DNA from: Mesostigma viride | Lineage: Eukaryota; Streptophyta; Mesostigmatophyceae; Mesostigmatales; Mesostigmataceae | Direction: 5' to 3' | Assembly: GCA_009746045.1 (NCBI GenBank) | Contig: RPFO01000667.1 | Span: 5,847,817 to 5,911,816, forward strand | DNA: 64,000 nt | Part shown: one piece after another, positions 1 through 38,429 of the stretch | Layout of the letters: each line of letters starts with the position of its first letter | Position numbering within the stretch: position 1 is the first letter of the stretch | Notes under the pieces: model-generated | Databases searched by the model: none | Told to the model about the DNA's origin: nothing | Seen by the model: the letters and a program-made list of their open reading frames with translations, nothing else | Position numbers and translations under genes: made by a program

Positions 1-58
1 TTTTGGTGGAGGCAGCCTACGTGGGCTGGTTGTGCGCACGCTGCTAGTTCCTGTATGG

Positions 59-133
59 GTAGGTCACTTACGAGAGCCTAGGACTTGAATAGGAGGTAGG
101 TCACTTATGAGAACGTTGGACTCGAATAGGAGG
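59..133. repeat. 37-bp direct repeat, two copies
   Basis: A 37-bp unit starting GTAGGTCACTTA begins at 59 and 96, and the unit boundary recurs at 133 as AGGAGGTGG. Each boundary reads G|GTAGGT or G|GTGGCC and so resembles a splice donor. This may be the donor side of an intron whose exon lies just upstream or has been lost. No coding exon was recognised in the first 725 bases. Confidence 0.5.
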
Positions 134-318
134 TGGCCCCATGGTCTGCTCTTTCTCTGCTACATGTGATTTATAATATGTTTGTGATATGTGATATTCT
201 TTCTAATGATCCTCACTGTACTGATGTCATTCGTTGTATATGTTGACCGTGGAACTCCAAGGTTAGCCAGACGTTTCCTTCCACGAGAATCTGTATGGTA
301 TATACCCCCGCCACGCTC

Positions 319-417
319 CTTTTGTTAGCCCACTCACCATGTCTTGTCCCAACCCTAAACCCTAAACCCTAAACCCTAAACCCTTTTGTTAGCCCACGCA
401 CCATCTCTTGTCCCAAA
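319..417. repeat. Interstitial telomeric repeat flanked by a direct repeat
   Basis: Four and a half CCCTAAA units (the TTTAGGG type of plants and many algae) lie at 351-383. They are bracketed by two copies of a 34-bp sequence that starts CTTTTGTTAGCCCAC and ends TCTTGTCCCA. The copies differ at two positions. Telomeric repeats between a short duplication are typical of filled-in double-strand breaks. The tract lies in an Obg intron or just upstream, so it is not a chromosome end. Confidence 0.85.
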
Positions 418-463
418 GTTCTGCATGGTCATCTTCTTTGCTTATTGACACACTACCGCTAAT

Positions 464-612
464 GTTATTCGCTTATTGATATACTACTAATCTACTTCGC
501 TCATTAATATACTACTAATCTACTTTGCTTATTGATATACTACTAATCTACTTTGCTTATTGATATACTACTAATCTACTTTGCTTATTGATATACTACT
601 AATCTTAATCAC
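464..612. repeat. 28-bp AT-rich tandem repeat, about five copies
   Basis: The unit GCTTATTGATATACTACTAA plus TCTACTTT repeats about five times with decreasing fidelity toward the edges. Each unit carries TACTAAT, which looks like a branch-point sequence. The array lies about 110 bases before the splice acceptor of the first recognised Obg exon, so it may be a reiterated intron tail. Confidence 0.7.
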
Positions 613-725
613 TTATCGATATTCTATACATACCCCCTCACCGATCTCTCCAATTACCTCCCCCAGGGCCTTCTAATGGAATATCGGTTATTGATATCTG
701 CCTATCTGTCTGTCCCCTCGCCCAG

Positions 726-5770
<5,045 letters not shown>

Positions 5771-6056
5771 CAGGAGCGCAGGTTGCTGAATAGCAAGTTA
5801 GAAGATGCAATCGAAGATGACGTGCCATGTTTATGTACCTTTTTACCAGCTTTAATAGTACGCTGTTAAGTATGCAGCCATGGCTTTTTGCTCGACTGCT
5901 ACTTGGCCTCGGCCGGAGGTACGAGCACGTGCATTTGACTAATCCACTGGCTTTTAATCATCTAACTGGTTGTCTCCTTGATCTAACTTGTTATTCCAGG
6001 TGTCAAGCAGTCCAGTGCGCTCTTGTTTACCCCCTGACGTATGGCACGGTGTTGAT

Positions 6057-6174
6057 GAGACAACCAGCGCGCAGGCCAGCAATCCGGAGAATTCGGACAA
6101 TGGTAGCTCGAGCCTGCCATTAGCTCTCTGCATGTGTAGAGTCCTTCAGGATGATCCATGGAGATGAATGGAGT
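6057..6174 (+). repeat. Dispersed repeat, also at 7618-7728 and inverted at 7344-7460
   Basis: The block beginning GAGACAACCAGCGC and continuing through GGTAGCTCGAGCCTGCC to GATGAATGG is shared with 7618-7728 and, in reverse, with 7344-7460. It lies about 290 bases past the Obg stop codon. The stretch 5771-6056 shows nothing recognisable. These copies are probably arms of a miniature inverted-repeat element. Confidence 0.7.
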
Positions 6175-6734
6175 TGGGTGGCCTTAGCACGTGACTGCGG
6201 GGGTAGCCTTGCATGGGTAGCCTTGTGCGATCTTCTGGCTGGCCGGCCGACGCTCAGTGCAAGACCTTTAGACGCTTTAGCTAAAAAAACAAGTACATCG
6301 AATGAATCGGTGTGTACGTTGTTCCTATAGCAGCCAGGAGTGTCCAGTTGTCAGCACCACTGCTGCATCGCTCACCTGCCACTTGTATGAGGAATCACCC
6401 TCAATATGGAGCTACCATACAAAGCTGTCGATCTCACAAGTAATGAGACCAGCATGGTACTACTCGGTGGCATGCCCATGCGCATGACACGCAAGCACGT
6501 ACTTAGTTGTCCCACTAAATAAATAGGTCATGTTAGCGCTGGTTGTCTCCTTGATGTTTGTCGCTACGTACGTGAGCCATGCCACACGTTCAAATAGAAA
6601 AAAAGAGGCTGCACGCTGTGCAAAAACAGATCGTACGCTGCATGTACAAATACCTAGGTCGTAAACATCCTAGCTAGACCTGTTCAGTGGTTTTCCTTTC
6701 GCGGGTATTTCCTCGTAAATGGTGGGAGCGATCA

Positions 6735-6852
6735 TAGCAATGGTCCCCAGTTCGATTCCGGTCGGATTCATTTGCAGATCGCGTTTTTCCGCGTTTTCCG
6801 CGGCCCGGCACTGAACGCAAATGGTTTTCACCTTTGCGGCGTGCCTGATCAG
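6735..6852 (+). repeat. SINE-like repeat with tRNA B box, copy 1
   Basis: A 115-base sequence is repeated almost exactly at 7227-7345. Both copies begin with CCCCAGTTCGATTCCGG, whose GTTCGATTCC core matches an RNA polymerase III B box as in the tRNA T-arm. No A box or complete cloverleaf was found. It may be a tRNA-derived SINE or an element that captured a tRNA 3' half. Confidence 0.55.
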
Positions 6853-6887
6853 AATAGCAATGGTGCTCACCACTAGACACTTCCGGC

Positions 6888-7035
6888 CAGCTAGCTAGGC
6901 TCGCAACACTTGCACGCCCTGATCAAGCAAGTGCTGTTTCTGGCCCCACTGTCTAGGTCATCTATATAGTCGCTCTGCACGTAAGCCAGCCATAATGTCA
7001 ATGCACAAGGCTACACGTTTCCATCTAGCTCCATT
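6888..7035 (+). repeat. Inverted-repeat arm paired with 7722-7850
   Basis: This arm contains GCACGCCCTGATCAAGCAAG, GTGCTGTTTCTGGCCCCAC and TGTCTAGGTCATCTA, all found in reverse complement at 7722-7850. Arms of about 130-145 bases separated by about 0.7 kb could fold back on themselves. No transposase frame lies between them. Confidence 0.68.
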
Positions 7036-7226
7036 CATATTCATCACACAGATCTTCATCACAGATATTCATATTCACACACAGATCTCGAATGATTTAT
7101 CTAGTACCAAATCCGAAAGGCTTGCATCACTCCCCGGACAGGAGAACTTTTGCGGATGACTGTAGGTGTCAGTTGGCGATGCCCTAGGATCCGGAGACGT
7201 CCGTCCTATAGTCAGCAAAATTGGTG

Positions 7227-7345
7227 CGAGAGGTCCCCAGTTCGATTCCGGCCTGGATTCATTTGCAGATCGCGTTTTTCCGCGTTTTCCGCGGACCGGC
7301 ACTGAACGCAAATGGTTTTCACCTTTGCGGCGTGCCAAATCAGAA
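7227..7345 (+). repeat. SINE-like repeat with tRNA B box, copy 2
   Basis: Near-identical to 6735-6852, with GTTCGATTCCGG at about 7240. It abuts the inverted arm at 7344, so two element types are nested here. Confidence 0.55.
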
Positions 7346-7728
7346 TATTCATCATCCTGAACGACTCGAACACGCGGAAAAGATAACGGCAGGCTTGAGC
7401 TACCATGGCCGTCCGGATATTAATATTCTCCCGATTTCTGGCCTGCACTGGTTCTCTCCTTGATGTTGCCACAGGCGGCGTTAGCCAACAGCCTGAGGCA
7501 CGTTGATCGAAGATACGATCAGGAAAAAAGACGCCGCGTACATGGCAGCGCCAACGCGGAAGAACACCAGATTGATTGTGCGCAGATCTGGCATCGTGGT
7601 AATTCAGATATATCAAAGAGACAACCAGCGCAGGCCAGAAATCGGGAGAATCCGGACCATGGTAGCTCGAGCCTGCCGTTATCTTTTCCGCGTTTTCGAG
7701 TCGTTCAGGATGATGAAGATGAATGGTG
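7344..7728. mobile_element. Foldback (MITE-like) element with arms of about 115 bp
   Basis: Arms 7344-7460 and 7618-7728 are reverse complements of each other over about 110 bases, with a 157-base spacer. There is no coding capacity. A third copy of the arm at 6057-6174 shows the sequence has moved or been duplicated. A target-site duplication was not identified. Confidence 0.55.
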
Positions 7729-7850
7729 ATGGAAATGTGTATCCTTGTGCATTGAAATTATGGCTGGCTTACGTGTGGAGCGACTAGATGACCTAGACGG
7801 TGGGGCCGGAAACAGCATGCTTGATCAGGGCGTGTGTTTCTAGCTAGCGC
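7722..7850 (-). repeat. Inverted-repeat arm paired with 6888-7035
   Basis: Reverse complement of 6888-7035, including ATGACCTAGACGGTGGGGCC and CATGCTTGATCAGGGCGTG. It partly overlaps the outer edge of the MITE-like element. Confidence 0.68.
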
Positions 7851-7979
7851 GTATAGGTACCACACGTATGGTCCAGCCGGGACATGACCTGCTGATATAG
7901 AGCTTGTGCCAAGCACCGGAACATACATATGCGGACGTGATCCTTGGATGTCCGTGTCAGATAACTATTAATTTCTTCA

Positions 7980-8060
7980 GGGTTATTCTCCCAGTTATCG
8001 GGTTTTTCCTTATGTTGCATGCCTATCTCACCTCCGTAATCTATCATTCTCCAACAATAC
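7980..8060 (+). repeat. Dispersed repeat, copy 2
   Basis: Matches 4111-4193 through TTTTCCTTATGTTGCATGCC and CACCTCCGTAAT. It lies outside any recognised gene. Confidence 0.7.
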
Positions 8061-9372
8061 ATATGCGGGTGGTGCTGCATGCAAGAAGCAACGAAAGCTT
8101 GCCGGTGCATATGTTGTCGCGTGTGTATGGCCGCTTCTGTTTTTGGCTGTGCCTACCCTAGCGATCGATCAACTGTTGGCACTAGTGTGGCTACGGCTGC
8201 TTCCATAGTTCAGCATTCTCAATATGTATAACACAAGCTTGAATTCTGCACCAGTAAAAAGGTCAGATTTATTATTTACGGCATTCTTAGCCTGGTATGT
8301 GTCCTGGTCGCCAACTTGTATGCAACTGACTGAAGGGTGGATATGAAAGCTGCAACGCTCCAAGGCTCCTAGAGCCGTCTCCTCGATCTTTATGCAGTAG
8401 AGAAGCAGCCCGCGCGGGCTGGCAATATGACCCGCCCGGGTGGGTTTTCCCGACCGATCAGGAAATGATGATGCCATTCTTATGTACAATGAGCCAGTGT
8501 CCCACATCTCAGCCAGCCCTATCACCCCCATCTGATGCACTAACAGCTCAAACGAGCTCAGTCCAATCCGCCCACCGCATGCTCTGGCAGAAAAGCCCTC
8601 CCCGAACAAGACGCACACGCCTGCACGCGGCCATCCCAGATTCTTCAAAGACGCTGCCCAAGGAGTAGAGGGGGCACATTTTGAGCTCTAAGGTGGTGTC
8701 TCGGCCGCAGCTGTCGAAACGAGCGCCACTCGAAAGCTGCCCGATGCCACGCCCCCAAGGGAGCGAAAAAGCCAAAGAAGGTAAGCCCCACCCCCGCGAA
8801 AAGGCAAACAAGCAACGTATGCACAAGAAGAAAGAAAGAAACTAATAAAACACATGCCGGAGGGTGCTTAAGATTGTATGGCCATCAGCAGGGGTGAGTG
8901 ACACTAACACTAAACGCACCAGACCAGACCAAACCACGCCAGACTCGTGACCGCATGACACGGCAAGAACTATGGCAGCACGGATGCTATTCTATAGTAG
9001 TCGCAAGAGTACGCATGGCGATTTCCGATGGAAAATTGAGACAAGAAAAATGACCTAGGCAGCACGCCGGTTAGCACGGAAAACAATGCAAATGCGATAA
9101 CTGAAAAAGGGCAAATCACTCATACAACGGGCAGGAGTAAAACACCTGGCATGCAATGCACGAAAAACCAAACGAAATAAACGACAGTGAGGAAATCTCC
9201 CATCACACAGCCAGAGCCAGCCAGCCCCACAATGAGAGGCATGATGGTCTGGGGGCGTTTCTCGACACCCATAGGCGGCCTGAGATGGCCCCAGGGATCT
9301 CCCAGGCAGGTGACCCAGGGCAAGCTGGCACCATCCGCACCCACCCAGGGGCTGCCTGGCGCCTGGACCAAG

Positions 9373-9396
9373 CCCCCCCCCCCCCCCCCCCCCCCC
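9373..9396 (+). repeat. Poly-C tract
   Basis: Twenty-four consecutive C. Similar tracts follow at 11474, 12866 and 13705, all with C on the + strand. Confidence 0.95.
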
Positions 9397-10285
9397 TGCC
9401 ACGCTCCGGACGGCGTTGGCCTTGATATCTGGGCTAAACTGCTCCGGCTGAAAGGTGCATAGCAAGCTCTTAGAAGCCTTGCCGTCATCCTTTCTCCGAG
9501 ACCAGGCACCCCGGGTGAGCAGGTGTGTATGGAGACCTCTGCCCCCCAATCACGCGTTCCTTGTCTCGTTCTCCTGTGACTATCAAATGCTCCATCCCAC
9601 TCACTCACCTATCACACATAGGGGTACTTCTACCCTCACCGGCCGCTTCTTCATAAACATTCTTCCCAGGATCTACTTCCTTAAAAAAGGCCAATAACAG
9701 CGCGCTGCATTGCAGCTGTGTTTGTTGATGCATATGCAGGCCACGCAGGCCACGCAGGCCATCCCTCGACGGCCGCTCCATCCGCAGCGATCCCCGAAAC
9801 CGAGCACCCGACCCAGACGGCCGCAAACCCCATCCACACTTCGCCACATGAAGCAGCTCTGCTTAAAAGAAAGGGCCACCATGCATGTTAAGTGGCTTCG
9901 CTTGGTGGTAGAGTACAGCGGCTCAGCCCCTGAGCCTGCACGGGACCAAATGTTAAGCCCGATCGCCCAGAGACGAGCCGCTTGGGAGAATAAAGGCACT
10001 GGATGGGGAACGGTACGTGCCCTCGCTGTCGCCTTCCCTGCCAGGCCCCCCTTTTTGCGGACATTGTTTGTCCCATTGCTTACCTGCGCAGCACAGAAAT
10101 GAGAACGCAGCCAGAAGCCAACCCAACGAATCGCAGCACAGCCCCCACCAGCGCGACCCCCTCCCACCACCAAGAACCGACGGCGGCCATGACCAGCCAT
10201 ACAACACGTGACCGCCACACAAACATGCGCGCGCCAACAGTAGCGACAAAACCATGGAACCCGCAGAATACCAACAACCATTCGC

Positions 10286-10430
10286 CACCACACATACACA
10301 CACAAACATACACAAACCCACACAAACACAGACAAACACAGACAAACACAGACAAACACAGACAAACACAGACAAACACAGACAAACACAGGCAAAAACA
10401 CACAAACACACACACACACACACACACACC
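10286..10430. repeat. CA-rich minisatellite, unit ACACAGACAAAC
   Basis: About six 12-bp units (10321-10392) are flanked by imperfect CA repeats, including (CA)n at 10405-10428. On the minus strand the repeat reads as Cys/Val-rich frames, which are not considered genes. Confidence 0.9.
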
Positions 10431-11021
10431 AAACAATTGACAAACTATTGAAAAAAGGAACAATAAAACCAAAAAATAAACACCATACATGCATACAAGC
10501 CGTGAAGTAAAGTCTTGTGACATACGTCGAGTGTTGAAGGGCGCAAAACGGTGTTTGTGCGTGAGTGCATGTGCGTGGAAGCAAACGCGTGAGCGTGGAA
10601 GCGCATGCTCCAGCAAGATTTTAGCTCAGGGACCACACAGCTCCCGAGGCCATCAATAGGACCATCAGCACAAGTACAACCACCCATCACCCATCAATAC
10701 AAACAAAGCCCACCGGCTCGCCACATGGCACCCTCCACGCAATAAGATGAAGAGACGCGGGGCAAAGAGAACCCACGAAGAAAAGAAAGAAACGTCATAA
10801 ATGTAGATTCAGCGCCGCCAGCCAGCCCCCGCAAACCAAGTCCCACCAAACAACACGTGGCCGCAAGCACGCGCAGTGACTTGTGTGTGACACCGGTACA
10901 ACACCCCATACGACGTAAACAACAGAACATGGAACAGACAGTTGCACACATCCCAGTTTAACACACCCCATACGCATACGCGAAAGTGTCGACCATCAGG
11001 AGAGTCCCACGTCCATTCACG

Positions 11022-11068
11022 CACACACACACAGGCACACAGGCACACACACACACAGGCACACAGAC
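11022..11068. repeat. (CA)n and CACACAGG microsatellite
   Basis: Alternating CA with CACAGG interruptions. A second (CA)n tract lies at 11391-11413. Confidence 0.85.
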
Positions 11069-11473
11069 ACGACGAGTTCGGCCACGTAACGCCAGCAACG
11101 GCCACCGTTCGTGTCATTGACAATTCCAATCTCAAAGACATATCCCCAGGGAAAGGAACAACGGCCGGCCTCGTCAGGTAGGACAAAGACGGCAAAAAAG
11201 AACATAGCGGCCGATACGAAGGTGGAACATCGACAAGGCACCAGAAACAAAGAATGCCGATCGGGATTAAACAGCCGCAGATAAGCAGATTGATAATGGG
11301 ATATTTTACAATGGCAGTACCAACAGACGACATTAGGAAGTCACAGAAGTAGGCCATTCAAGGACCTCAAACACAAAACAAAAACAACCAGGCACACACA
11401 CACACACACACACAAACAATCAGGCACACATCCCAAAACCAAGCAACCACAGCACAATATGCCACAAGGACAG

Positions 11474-11494
11474 CCCCCCCCCCCCCCCCCCCCC
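11474..11494 (+). repeat. Poly-C tract
   Basis: Twenty-one consecutive C. Confidence 0.95.
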
Positions 11495-11845
11495 GCCACC
11501 GCATTCGCCACCCACCACCACAACCAAGCACGACAGGGCACCATTATCAGCGCAGGCAATCGGAACGGCCATCGGGGCCGACAAGACATCATGACATCAC
11601 TCTATAACATGACATCATCGTGACAAATGACATGACATCGAAGCCCCCAGGCACACCCTCCTGCCAAAGACATGTTTGGTACCGCAGTGAAGCAACTCTG
11701 ATTGGAAGATACAGGATATGCAAGCAGCCCATCCCCTGCCCCCCTAATAGCTTCCTTTTCCGCATTCGCCTCCCGAAAGGTGAATGCACACAGATCGTCT
11801 CACGGCACCTCTATCGACCAAGCGTTAATGCGGGGGATCCTGCCC

Positions 11846-11882
11846 CTCCCAACGGAGTTATGTTCCTAATTAATTAATTAAT
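11846..11882 (+). repeat. CTCCCAACGGAG plus (TAAT)n, dispersed element end
   Basis: Shares the CTCCCAACGGAG stem sequence and AATT tail with 3357-3421 and, inverted, with 43318-43360. Probable 3' end of the same retroelement type. Confidence 0.45.
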
Positions 11883-12540
11883 CCTGTCCCCCCAGAACAT
11901 ATCTTATCTCATCCCATCTTATTGTCATTACAACGCTCTAGCTCCTAATTTAACTGTCGTCTCCATACTCTCCACCAATATCTGTGTAGGCAGATAACCT
12001 GGAGCAAATGCATCTCAAGAAGAGTCCAGGGTAACGACTACTGGTGTCAAACAGGAGCAAATATGCCATTCTACGGTTTACCAGAAAATATTTTTTCCAA
12101 ACCCAAGCATGGGGTTGATACCTCCTGCCAAGACACCTACAGAGGAACTCTCACATCATCGCACACTTTGGTCAGAAGCAACCGAAAAAGGATCTCCCGA
12201 ACTCCAGGCACAGCTCATTAGACGTACAGAGATACACCCATATCATCCAACCTGCCTGCCTAGCGCACAGCAATCCAACCACCATAGGGGCTGCCTTGGG
12301 AACCAGCAGGCTGCATGCCCTCCTGATGCGCTGAGGCCCTCTCCTCCACCAACGCTCTTCCCCTGCCCCCCTCCCCCCCACACCCAAACAGGTACAGGCT
12401 AGCTGCCGGGACATGGAAGCTGCACAACGTGCCATGTGAAAAGCACGTATTCGAGGGACGGTCGCAACTCACGGAAGAGCCACCCTCCACAGGAACATCC
12501 GGCAGCGCCCTCATGAAGCTTATGCCTGTACCAGAAAGAA

Positions 12541-12728
12541 CCAGGAACAATAAACTCTAGGAACAATAAACCTGGACGATAGGAACCACAAACCCAGACG
12601 ATAGGAACAAAAAACCTAGACGATAGCAACGATAAACCTAGACGATAGGAACAATAAACCTAGACGACAGGAACGATAAACCTACACAATAGGAACGATA
12701 AACCTACACAATAGGAACGATAAACTCC
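12541..12728. repeat. 21-22-bp minisatellite (AGGAACAATAAACCTAGACG)
   Basis: Eight to nine units of AGGAAC(A/G)ATAAACCTA(G/C)A with small variations. Confidence 0.85.
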
Positions 12729-12865
12729 CAAGCCTACTGGCAGCAAACCTATTGGTCAGAGCATCACAGCGGTTATACTTCTTGCAGGCACTTACCTTAC
12801 ACACTGACATTTACTTCAAGTGATCTTCTACTAGCGCTGGCTGTCCAACATCAAATGAACTCTCT

Positions 12866-12883
12866 CCCCCCCCCCCCCCCCCC
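12866..12883 (+). repeat. Poly-C tract
   Basis: Eighteen consecutive C followed by eight A. Confidence 0.95.
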
Positions 12884-13704
12884 AAAAAAAAGCAATCCAT
12901 GCTGTGTGAGTGGGGTAGACCCGCCACCAGAGACCTCCATCGAGTGGTGATGCCCCGCTCGCTCGCTTCCGCGCGGCCTCCACACCCATGCTTGGCTCCT
13001 CCCTTGGCTCTTCTGGCTTGGGAGATGGGCTTTCACAGGCTCGCAGACTTGGTCCGCTGCACCCAAAGACCGTCCCCACCCCCCTGCTTATGCAAGCACA
13101 TGGGCAAGGAGGCAAAAACGCCCAAGTCCGCCGGGGCATGCACAAACTTGCGGATCCCAGCGCCCCTTGGGAAAGCTAGGGCAAGGCAAGGAAGGACCAA
13201 CGCAGCCCACCAACGTTGGAAACAAGCAAAGCTGCAGAAGAGCTCAACAAGGCCATGCCTGCTGGGACAACAAGCCGCCACTACCCGCTGGTCGCCGAAG
13301 AATCCAGAGTACTGCCTACTGTGCAGAAGGCTGGCCAGTCAGGCCCTGGTCCATGCCTCAGCAGTGAGCGAGTTATCACTGGCGTTTCCTTCGGCGCTTC
13401 CCCCGGCTGCCTCCGTCGGTGTCCAAGTATAAAGACTGGGAAAGTTACCACCACACTCGTCACGCCTCCTTCCTGTCCACCACCCCCAGGACCAACCAAG
13501 GGAAGACAATGCCTCCGAAAGACCAGGCAAGTACACTGACCCTCTGTCATGTCCGCACATGTGCATCGGTGATTCCTTCACATGACTTGTGTACCAGCTG
13601 ATGCCTTACGACACCAGGGCGGCCCCGCAAGACGACTACAGTGACGTTGCAGCATCGCTATCACAATCGCCCAGATAACCAGGAACGCATTACCAGTCCG
13701 TGGA

Positions 13705-13726
13705 CCCCCCCCCCCCCCCTCCCCCC
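13705..13726 (+). repeat. Poly-C tract, interrupted
   Basis: Fifteen C, one T, then six C. Confidence 0.93.
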
Positions 13727-14598
13727 ATGGACCCTAGCACTGCCTAACGGCACACTGAGCCGGGTGGCCCCCTCTGCTCAGTCGATGGACCGATAAACTA
13801 TCAACTGTCACACTAAACAGCCAGCCAGGCCCGGAACCTTCAAAACACATCGCTGGTGCTTTGTCTAACCTGCATTCTATCTATCAAAACGCGATCCCCG
13901 TTCTGGATTAATATGAGGCCAAAACCAGATGCCTGGGCCCCCTAGATACCCCCTGGGCGCCTCGGCAAACTGCCACCACCTGGACCGCAAGCAACAGTCA
14001 CCAAGGTGGCAAGCTATGTAAGGCTGCGTTCCACCGGATGCGCGTCGAGCTCATTCCCCATCAGCCTACCCGGCTCTCCACAAACCAAAAGCTATTTCTT
14101 CCCACATAAAACTACCTTCCTAAAAAAGGGCATAGCATGAGGCCCTGCAGTTTCCTTCCTATCAGGCAATTCATATGTACAGCCTCCAGCCTATTCCCCA
14201 TCAAGGCCATGGATGTTCCCCTTGGCCTGCAATCTTGGGCATTCAGACGCACCACCAGCGTGACACCTGGAACCCCCCTACCCCCCCTTTCTGGCCACCA
14301 CAGTAATGCCCCCCGGAAGCCACGAGTCGGCGTCTCTTTTCGCTCGACAACCGAGCAACAGGCCCACGAAAGGCTGTGCTTTTTCCGCTGAAGGCAAGTC
14401 CACACTGGCCCCATCAGGGAGACCCTGATCATATCATAGCCACCATCCCCCAAATGTCTCCCACCACATTGGCTGCCAAAGACCCAGACCAGTACCGTAC
14501 CAGTCCTGTACCCACGACGAAGGTCAGTCTGGTTGTATTTTTGGGCACATGGTATGGTCACGGTCATATTCGGCCACGTCCTTTCGGACTTTGACCAC

Positions 14599-36303
<21,705 letters not shown>

Positions 36304-37207
36304 TCCGCCTGCGCGGCTACTAGTGGGCGTAAAAAGCAGCTATCAGAGGCAGTTTCAGCAGCAGGCATCATAAGCCACACGTTTCCAACCGAAACTACAG
36401 ATTCGTCAACTGGTTGTGGCTTCCTTCACAAACATCAAACATGAAGCGTATGTTGTCCATGAATGGCGGTCTGCTCGGTGGCCAGAATGTACAACTCATC
36501 ATTAAGTTGCCACTGCACTTACATCCTCGGTCGCAATCTCGAGGCTCGATCGTCTGTAACTTATTCGGCGCATGGCCCGGGCAGCGGCCAGGTCCGCCGG
36601 GCACCGCTCCGGCGCTCCCGATGCTGCCGCATGCCGGCCGCATCCGGGCCCGGGGAAAATATACATGTACACCTGATGTACATGTTATCCAACTAAATTA
36701 AATGTACAATTAAATGTACAATTAAATGTACAGTTATGTACCTACGGGTGCTGTGGTCGTTGCCTCGCTGGCCGGGCGTGGAAGGCCGAAGGGTGGCAGT
36801 ATACGGAAGTGCATACATGCCTTGGAGTACGGAAGCGTATGCCTCGATCCCGACCACGGCGACAATTTTGCAGGAATAAGATAGGAACAAGGGGGGCGTG
36901 ATTTTTACGTGCATCACGTGACCTTCTAAATACTGATAACGCGTGAGAGGCAATAACTTAGCACGCCTCTGCCAGCTCGCTTTACAACAAGTTTCACGAA
37001 TGGCCGTCAGAAGTAATAATAAGTGAGACAGTCAATGCTATGCCACAAAAGCCAGTAGTGATCTATGCGACGGAAGCAGCAATCTGTTGATGAATCCGTA
37101 CTCGGTGAGAAAGCTGTGGCTTCGATGCCTAGCTAGCTTCTAATAACTTGCCCGAACCTGCCTTCAATTAGTGCTTTCAACGCCGAGTATAAGCCGCGCA
37201 GGGGGAA
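36304..37207. promoter_or_regulatory. Spacer between head-to-head copies, likely divergent promoter region
   Basis: This 904-base interval separates the start codon of the ZFC3H1-like gene (36303, minus) from that of its + strand partial copy (37208). No gene was recognised. Three to four ATTAAATGTACA units lie at 36699-36735. A promoter for the minus-strand gene must lie here or nearby. Specific promoter motifs were not identified. Confidence 0.45.
36697..36737. repeat. ATTAAATGTACA tandem repeat
   Basis: Three units plus a variant in the spacer between the two inverted gene copies. Confidence 0.8.
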
Positions 37208-38429
37208 TGTCGCCATTGCTTCCTCCCCGTCTATGGAATGACTCGCTTGTAATCCATCTTGATGAGGTAGGAGGACCATAATGGTCATCCTCCCAGGCAG
37301 TCCTTGTCTGTACGAGAGTACCTACGTCGGATGTGGGCACTGGAAGAGCCCACATTACCATGGCGTCCTCATTAGGCAAAAGTAAAAATGCGGATGCGGC
37401 CACCTCTGCCCTTACTTCTGATCCGGAGCTTGAATTGAAACGCCTGCGAGAGCAGATAGCGCTGAAGGAAAAGCAGATACTGCTCAGAGAGAAGCAGCAA
37501 AGGGCGCCTGCGGCTCCGCCAGGCAAGCCGCACGTGTTTCAAACAGGGTCCCAAGCCCCAACACCAAGCCAACCTGACACTGGGCTTGCAAAGCCGGCGT
37601 CCCCCCAAAGTGTTTCTTTAACTGCACCGACCGCTCCTCCCAAGCCGGGACTGGCTGGAAAATCTTCAAAGGCTGATGACGTCGCTCATGGTCGCGAGGC
37701 GGCGGTGGGCGATGCGAGATTAAATCCGTCGCTGCATCAGTCGGATGCAGGCCGTGCGTCGGATCCAGTATCTGCCTCCAGCGTGCCCTTTGTGGAGCGT
37801 TCTGATGACGCGGCGTCTCCCCTTGGTGCGCAAGCGTCAATAAATGTAGATCCAGGGCTTGAGCAAGGACCAAGGGAAGCTGCTGCTCAACCAGCGGCAA
37901 GCGCGCCCCCCTCCCAGGGCACGCCGAAGCGAGGCGGCCCACCGTTGAAGCGCAGGAGGGTGGCCTCGCCGAAGGTTGTGCAGGGCCTGGGCGGCCCCAC
38001 CGATGTGGTCATCGTGGATGCGGAGGAAGGGGATGTGGACCGCCCTAGTGTAGGGGCGGGGGGTATAGATGGCCCCGACTCCATGGCCTTTGCTCCCCCC
38101 CCTGGACGGCCGAGGCAGGTTCCCCTGGCATTTGCGCATGGGCCTGGCCAGGGGGGAGTCTCTGAGCGCGGGCGCGATGGGCTGGGCGTGGCGGATGGCG
38201 GCATGCAGATGGTGGTCGTGCCGCCGCGGGAAGGGGAGGGCTTTGGGTCGGGGCTGGAGAGCTGCCAGGTGGGTGCGCTGCATGTGTGGTAGCGGTTTCT
38301 TTTTGGGTGGCGTGTTGGCCTTGCCTGTTTCGTCGTGGTTTTTTGTGGGCTGGGGTGTTGTTGGTGGGGTGTTGTGGATGGGGTGTTGTTGGCCTTGGGA
38401 GTCTCGCAGTCTTTTTTTATGACATGCGG

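Larger units (their letters stand above)
8170..14598. other. Gene-poor interval with simple repeats
   Basis: No frame here has recognisable family signatures, consistent codon bias or supported splice sites. Short frames on both strands are low-complexity or chance. The interval holds minisatellites, CA repeats and four poly-C tracts on the + strand. Part of it may be 3' untranslated sequence of the ZFC3H1-like gene that ends at 14599. Confidence 0.6.

Noticed and set aside
351-383. Chromosome end
   Set aside because: Only about 33 bases of telomeric repeat, with unique sequence and genes on the far side and a direct duplication around it.
6735-7345. tRNA genes at the two B-box matches
   Set aside because: Only the T-arm-like GTTCGATTCC is present; no A box, anticodon arm or acceptor stem could be folded.
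9055-13601. Frames of 100-300 codons on both strands of the gene-poor interval
   Set aside because: They run through poly-C and CA repeats, overlap one another on opposite strands and show no family motifs or splice support.
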